From Halorussus sp. MSC15.2 (lineage in GTDB: Archaea; Halobacteriota; Halobacteria; Halobacteriales; Haladaptataceae): DNA of 64,000 nt. Positions 59,752 to 64,000 of the stretch are shown here, piece by piece; position 1 is the stretch's first letter, and the number at the start of each line of letters is the position of its first letter. The notes below the pieces were generated by a model. The model did not search any database. It had not been told where the DNA came from and saw nothing but the letters and a program-made list of their open reading frames with translations. A program made the translations under genes and the position numbers. The stretch spans positions 1,054,001 to 1,118,000 of the forward strand of contig NZ_VSLZ01000001.1 in the NCBI RefSeq assembly GCF_010747475.1, read 5' to 3'.

Positions 59752-61434
59752 GTGAAGGGAGTAATCTTAGCGGCTGGTATCGGGTCTCGACTCCGGCCGC
59801 TCACGCTGGAGAAGCCGAAATCGTGCGTCACAGTCGATGGAACCCCTATCCTCGCCCACCAACTCCGGGCCTACGCCGACGCGGGCGTGACCGACGTCGT
59901 GGTGGTCGCGGGGTATCTGGCCGACGACGTGCGAGCGCTCTGCGAGGAAGTCGCGGATTCGCGGCCGGACCTCGACGTCACCGTCCGCGAGAGCGAGGTG
60001 TTCGCCAACACCGACAACATGTACTCGCTCTATCTGGCCCGCGAGGCGGTGGCGGGCGAACCGTTCGTCCTGACCAACGGCGACGTGGTGTTCGAACCGG
60101 AACTGCTCGCCGACTTGCTCGCCGCCGACGCCGACAGCGCCATCGCGACCGATACTGCGACCTTCTCGGAGGAGGCGATGAAAGTGACCGTCGGCGACCG
60201 TGGACGCGCGACTCATATCGCCAAGAGCGTTCCGGCGGACGTGGCTCACGGCGTCTCGACCGACGCGTATCGATTCTCGGCGGCGTTCTCCGAGGCGCTG
60301 TTCGACGAGATAACACGGACCATCGAACGCGAGGGCGACTACGGCGACTGGACCGAGGCCGCCGTCGACCGACTCCTCAGGGGCGGGACCCACGACGTCG
60401 AACCTGTAGACGTCTCCCAACACCGGTGGGTCGAAATCGACGACTTCGACGACCTCCGGACCGCCGACCGCCGGTTCTCGTCGCTGTCGGACCTCGGCGA
60501 GAAGGAGGCGGTGTTCTTCGACCTCGACGGGACGATGTATCTGGACGACGACCTCGTGACCGGGGCGGACGGGGTCGTCGAGGCGCTCCGGAACCGCGGC
60601 GTGGAGGTCTACTTCCTGACGAACAACTCCTCGAAGTGGAAGGACGACTACGCCGAGCGGCTGACTGACCTCGGCGTTTCGGCCGCCGAGGAGGACGTCC
60701 TGCTCTCGACCGACGGGGTCCTCCAGCACCTCCGGCGCACCGACCCGGACGGGACGTTCGTCCTCGGAACCACCGAGATGCGCGACGCCCTCGCCGACCG
60801 CGGCGTCGAAGTCGTGGACGAACCGGACTCGGGCGAGGACGCGCCCGACGCGGTGGTCGTCGGGTTCGACACCGAACTCACGTACGAGAAGGCCCGGAAG
60901 GCGACCCTCGCCGTCCGAGACGGGGCGACGTTCCTGCTGGCCCATGCCGACGCAGTCTGCCCGACCGCGGAGGGGTTCGTCCCCGACTGCGGGGCCATCG
61001 GCGCGATGATAGAGCGCGCGACCGACCGGTCGCCCGACCGCGTCTTCGGCAAGCCGAACGTCGAGATGGTCGCCCCCGTCCTCGACGCCGAGGGGTACGC
61101 GCCCGAGGACGTGGCGGTGGTCGGCGACCGACTGGCGACCGACGTGCGACTCGCCGAGAACGTCGGGTGCGAGTCTGTCTGCGTGCTGACGGGCGACGCG
61201 ACGCGCGCCGAGGTGGAGTCGAGCGACCGCTCGCCGACGCTGGTCGCGCCGACCGTGGCCGCCCTGACCGAGTTCGTCCGGGGCGACGCGACGCCCGACG
61301 AGACGACGCCCGACGAGGCGACGACCGACGGAGGGAGGACTGACGGGGCGACGGCCGAGGAGCGGACGGCCGACGACGGGACGACCGACACGAAGAACTC
61401 GGCGGCGTCCGCGGACGGAGGGTCCGAGCGGTGA
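59752..61434 (+). CDS. bifunctional nucleotidyltransferase / HAD-IIA phosphatase
   Basis: A 560-residue fusion. The N-terminal domain (1-245) is a sugar- or alditol-phosphate nucleotidyltransferase: VILAAGIGSRLRPLTLEKPK, LTNGDVVF and the late HRWVEIDDFDDL. The next domain (about 255-500) is NagD-like HAD phosphatase: FFDLDGTMYLDD, FLTNNSS, FGKPNVEM and VAVVGDRLATDV. A Thr/Asp-rich tail follows. Such fusions activate a polyol or choline phosphate with CTP and dephosphorylate a phosphate ester. GTG start; its stop overlaps the next GTG. Confidence 0.82.
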   Translation: MKGVILAAGIGSRLRPLTLEKPKSCVTVDGTPILAHQLRAYADAGVTDVVVVAGYLADDVRALCEEVADSRPDLDVTVRESEVFANTDNMYSLYLAREAVAGEPFVLTNGDVVFEPELLADLLAADADSAIATDTATFSEEAMKVTVGDRGRATHIAKSVPADVAHGVSTDAYRFSAAFSEALFDEITRTIEREGDYGDWTEAAVDRLLRGGTHDVEPVDVSQHRWVEIDDFDDLRTADRRFSSLSDLGEKEAVFFDLDGTMYLDDDLVTGADGVVEALRNRGVEVYFLTNNSSKWKDDYAERLTDLGVSAAEEDVLLSTDGVLQHLRRTDPDGTFVLGTTEMRDALADRGVEVVDEPDSGEDAPDAVVVGFDTELTYEKARKATLAVRDGATFLLAHADAVCPTAEGFVPDCGAIGAMIERATDRSPDRVFGKPNVEMVAPVLDAEGYAPEDVAVVGDRLATDVRLAENVGCESVCVLTGDATRAEVESSDRSPTLVAPTVAALTEFVRGDATPDETTPDEATTDGGRTDGATAEERTADDGTTDTKNSAASADGGSER

Positions 61435-62221
61435 GCGACGACGGCGTCCGACGGGGGTACGTCACTCAGACCCACACCGGCGCGGTGTCGTGGGAGACCG
61501 CGCTCCGGCAGGCGGCCGAGGTCGGGTTCGACTTCGCGGAACTCTACATGGACGGCGCGACCGAGCGCACTCGACTCGACCCGAACGCGGTCGGGTCGCT
61601 GGCCGCCGAGGAGGGTCTCGACCTGCTCGTCCACCTGCCGTTCGTGGACATCGAAATCGGGTCGCCGCGCGACCGGTCCGAGAGGGGTCGCTGTCCGAAC
61701 AGCGCGCCGCCGTCGAAGCGGCCGCCGAGATGGGCGCGGAGAAGGCGGTCCTCCACGCCGGGACCAGCGCCCGGCCGCCCGAGTGGCAACTGGACGAAGT
61801 CGCGCCCCACCTGCTCGACTCCGTCCGGATACTCGACCGATTCGCCGCCGACCGGGACGTCGAAATCTGCGTCGAGAACCTGCCGGGCATCCCGCTCACG
61901 GTCCACGACTTCGACAGGGTGTTCGACGAGACGGAGGCGTCGATGACCTTCGACACCGGCCACGCCCGGGTGGACGGGATGGACGCCGACGAGATGGCCG
62001 ACTTTCTGGCGGACCGCGGCGACCGGGTCTCGCACGTCCACGTCAACGACGCCCGCGAGGCCGCCGACGAACACGTCCCCACGGGGTCGGGGACGCTGGA
62101 CTTCGAGACGGCGCTGGCACCGCTCCGCGGTGACTGGACGGGGACGGTCTCCGCGGAGGTGTACACCTTCGACTTCGACTATCTGGAACTCAGCGCCGAG
62201 AAACTGGACGGCTACCTCTGA
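61431..62221 (+). pseudogene. sugar phosphate isomerase/epimerase-like TIM barrel, frameshifted
   Basis: From GTG 61431 the frame reads VSDDGVRRGYVTQTHTGAVS to VDIEIGSPR, then shifts at about 61660-61680. The second part (VREGSLSEQRAAVEAAAEMG, ENLPGIPLTVHDFDRVFDE, MTFDTGHARVDGM, VSHVHVNDAR) runs to 62221. Metal ligands of the AP-endonuclease-2 fold (Glu, Asp-x-GH, His) are all in the second part. It is translationally coupled to the NTase-HAD gene. Confidence 0.7.
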
Positions 62222-62307
62222 GTCGGGCACCGGATAGTTCTCCGAGTCCGGACCGGGACGTTGCCGGAGCGTCCGAGTTTATCAGGGGCGGCCCTGTACC
62301 CGATACC

Positions 62308-63267
62308 ATGCGCGCAGTTCGCTATCACGAATACGGCGGCCCGGACGTACTCAGAGTCGAAGACGCGGAGCGACCCGACCCCGGTCGCAGGGAGGTACGC
62401 GTCGAAGTTCGCGCCGCGGGCGTCAACCCGGTGGACACCTACTTCCGTGAAGGGAGCTACGAACCGCCCGAACTCCCGATGATACCGGGGTCGGACCTCG
62501 CCGGTGTCGTGGACGCCGTGGGCGAGGACGTGGACGAGTTCGCCGAGGGCGACCGAGTGTTCGGCACGGGACTGGGCAACGACCGACAGGGGACCTACGC
62601 CGAGTACGCGGTCGCGCCGACCGACCGCCTCGCGCACCTGCCCGAGAGCGTCGATTTCGAGGAGGGCGCGGCCGCCGCGCTCGTGGGCGTGACCGCGTGG
62701 CGCGCGCTGGTGGACCACGCGGGTCTCGAACCCGCCGAGACGTGCCTCGTCCACGGCGGGTCGGGCGGCGTCGGTCACGTCGCGGTCCAACTCGCCGACG
62801 CCGCGGGAGCGCACACTGTCACCACTGCGTCCGCGGAGTACCACGACCGACTCGAAGAACTGGGCGCGAACTCGCCCGTGGACTACGGCCGCGAGGACCT
62901 CGCCGACGCCGTGGTCGAGGCGGCAGGCCGTCCCGACGTGATTCTGGACCACCGACTCGACGACTACCTCGACTTCGACGCCGAAGTCGGGACGCAGGGC
63001 GTCCGCGTCGTCGGCATCGGGAACACCCGACCCGCGGCCGGGTTCGAGAACATCGCGGCCGCTCGCGCACAGGAGATGACCCTCCAGTTGATGAGCATGT
63101 ACAACACGCCGGACATGTCGGCGGTCCTCCTGAAACTGGCGCGATTGCTGGAGTCGGGTGACCTCCGCCCGCACGTCTCGAAGCGCTACGACTTGGACGA
63201 GGCCGCCGCGGCCCAGAAGGCGGTCCTGCAGAACAGTTTCTTCGGGAAGTTGGTCGTCACGCCGTGA
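62308..63267 (+). CDS. NADPH:quinone reductase-like MDR family oxidoreductase
   Basis: A 319-residue medium-chain reductase without structural zinc cysteines. The catalytic-domain start MRAVRYHEYGGPDVLRVEDA and GVNPVDTYFREG are typical of quinone oxidoreductases; the cofactor fold has VHGGSGGVGHVAVQLAD. Full length. Reduces quinones or enones with NADPH. Confidence 0.88.
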   Translation: MRAVRYHEYGGPDVLRVEDAERPDPGRREVRVEVRAAGVNPVDTYFREGSYEPPELPMIPGSDLAGVVDAVGEDVDEFAEGDRVFGTGLGNDRQGTYAEYAVAPTDRLAHLPESVDFEEGAAAALVGVTAWRALVDHAGLEPAETCLVHGGSGGVGHVAVQLADAAGAHTVTTASAEYHDRLEELGANSPVDYGREDLADAVVEAAGRPDVILDHRLDDYLDFDAEVGTQGVRVVGIGNTRPAAGFENIAAARAQEMTLQLMSMYNTPDMSAVLLKLARLLESGDLRPHVSKRYDLDEAAAAQKAVLQNSFFGKLVVTP

Positions 63268-63508
63268 CGGACGTCGCTGCCGCGACTGTCTCGGCAGAGA
63301 ACGCCTGATTTCGTCCGTTCAACGTCCCATCCCGTTCTTAATGCTCGCGTTTCCGGCGCGAAATTCGCGTTCCGGCGGACGGATTCGCGTCCTCACCTTC
63401 TCCGCCGGTGTAAACTCGACTTAACCGCGGAACTGTTTCACGCCGATTGCAACGGACTCGACCCCTTTCCACTGGATAGCCCGTCGTCCGAGTCGCGGAA
63501 CGACAACC

Positions 63509-64000
63509 ATGACAGAGAACAATCGAGACGACGAGCGGCCGGAGGAGAGCATCGAAGCACTGACCGAGAATCTGGGCGGCGGGTCCGACTCGCGGCGCGG
63601 ATTCCTGAAGAAGGGAGCCACGGCGTCGGCGGCGGGTCTCGGACTGTCCGCAGGCGCAGGGAACGTCGCGGCATCGGGAGACGGAGACGAGACGACGACG
63701 CAGGCCGAGGGGCAGGACGAGGTCAACCCGGTCGCGGTGCTGAACTACGCGCTGGTCCTCGAACGCCTCGAAGCGACGTTCTACACTCGCGGACTAGAGG
63801 AGTTCAGCGAGGACGAAATCGAGAGTTCCGACATCGCGGGCAACTTCGGCGAGACGGTCCAGTCGTCGCTCTACGACCAACTCACGACGATTCGCGACCA
63901 CGAACAGTCTCACGTCGATTACCTCGTGAAGACCATCGAGAAGTTGGGCGGCGACCCGGTCTCGGCCGACCAAGTCAGCTTCGCGTTCCCGCTCGAAAGC
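63509..64000 (+). CDS. ferritin-like domain protein with Tat signal (partial, cut by window end)
   Basis: The 164 visible codons start MTENNRDDERPEESIEALTE. SRRGFLKKGATASAAGLGLS is a twin-arginine signal. Then NPVAVLNYALVLERLEATFY and IRDHEQSHVDYLVKTIEKLG give the helix pairs with E-x6-Y and E-x2-H of ferritin-like proteins (DUF4439/desiccation-related type). The C-terminus is outside the window. Confidence 0.8.
   Translation, partial: MTENNRDDERPEESIEALTENLGGGSDSRRGFLKKGATASAAGLGLSAGAGNVAASGDGDETTTQAEGQDEVNPVAVLNYALVLERLEATFYTRGLEEFSEDEIESSDIAGNFGETVQSSLYDQLTTIRDHEQSHVDYLVKTIEKLGGDPVSADQVSFAFPLES

Overview
The window is chromosomal DNA from a haloarchaeon. Host genes are GC-rich, the proteins are strongly acidic, promoters are TATA/BRE-like with many leaderless starts, and the families are typical of halophiles (Lhr-type helicase, HAMP-less methyl-accepting transducer, PGF-CTERM surface protein, archaeal succinate-CoA ligase). 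The genus cannot be fixed from the sequence alone.

Left flank, 1-18,260. Ordinary metabolic and housekeeping genes: an esterase with a tiny, translationally coupled VOC-like remnant upstream, a BKACE (DUF849) enzyme, an SDR, a DJ-1/PfpI protein, an old-yellow-enzyme, an RNase Z-like hydrolase, a large Lhr-type helicase, LarA, a chemotaxis transducer, an M42 peptidase, adenine deaminase and a second metallo-hydrolase. The 3' end of the RNase Z-like gene is followed by four further copies of its last eight codons plus stop, about 59 bp apart.

Integrated element, about 18,312-46,028 (27.7 kb). A tRNA-Val(CAC) gene is the attachment site. Its last 24 bp recur at 46,005-46,028, just beyond a tyrosine integrase, and 22 bp recur again at 46,152-46,173. 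The element is visibly less GC-rich than the host. It carries (a) a virion module at 19,956-26,836 that resembles temperate pleolipoviruses of the SNJ2/betapleolipovirus kind: small membrane protein, spike with signal peptide, coiled coil and C-terminal anchor, further surface proteins and a P-loop ATPase; (b) defence-type cargo at about 26,970-38,300: a restriction-endonuclease-like protein, an adenine methyltransferase, a GmrSD-type DUF262/DUF1524 protein, HEPN-like proteins, orphan membrane proteins and a catalytic-domain-only tyrosine recombinase; (c) many small genes, several driven by near-identical promoter cassettes; (d) a replication module, with about 1.2 kb of repeats arranged in opposite orientations around an AT-rich core and hairpin, followed by the likely initiator gene (42,191-43,390); (e) an RHH protein, zinc-ribbon proteins, a PD-(D/E)xK nuclease-like protein and the integrase. 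The 8-bp palindrome GTCTAGAC occurs at least 14 times in the element, mostly between genes, and was not seen outside it.

Right flank, 46,174-64,000. Host genes resume: a Thr-rich Tat-type protein, a PGF-CTERM protein, MscS channel, sucC/sucD, a YchF-type GTPase, and a group that suggests polyol-phosphate metabolism (CDP-glycerol glycerophosphotransferase-like protein, glycerophosphodiesterase, nucleotidyltransferase-HAD fusion, sugar isomerase-like protein), then a quinone reductase and a partial ferritin-like protein. Six genes here (47.2-62.2 kb), including sucD, contain single-base frameshifts, at least one in a homopolymer, so sequence error must be considered before calling them pseudogenes.
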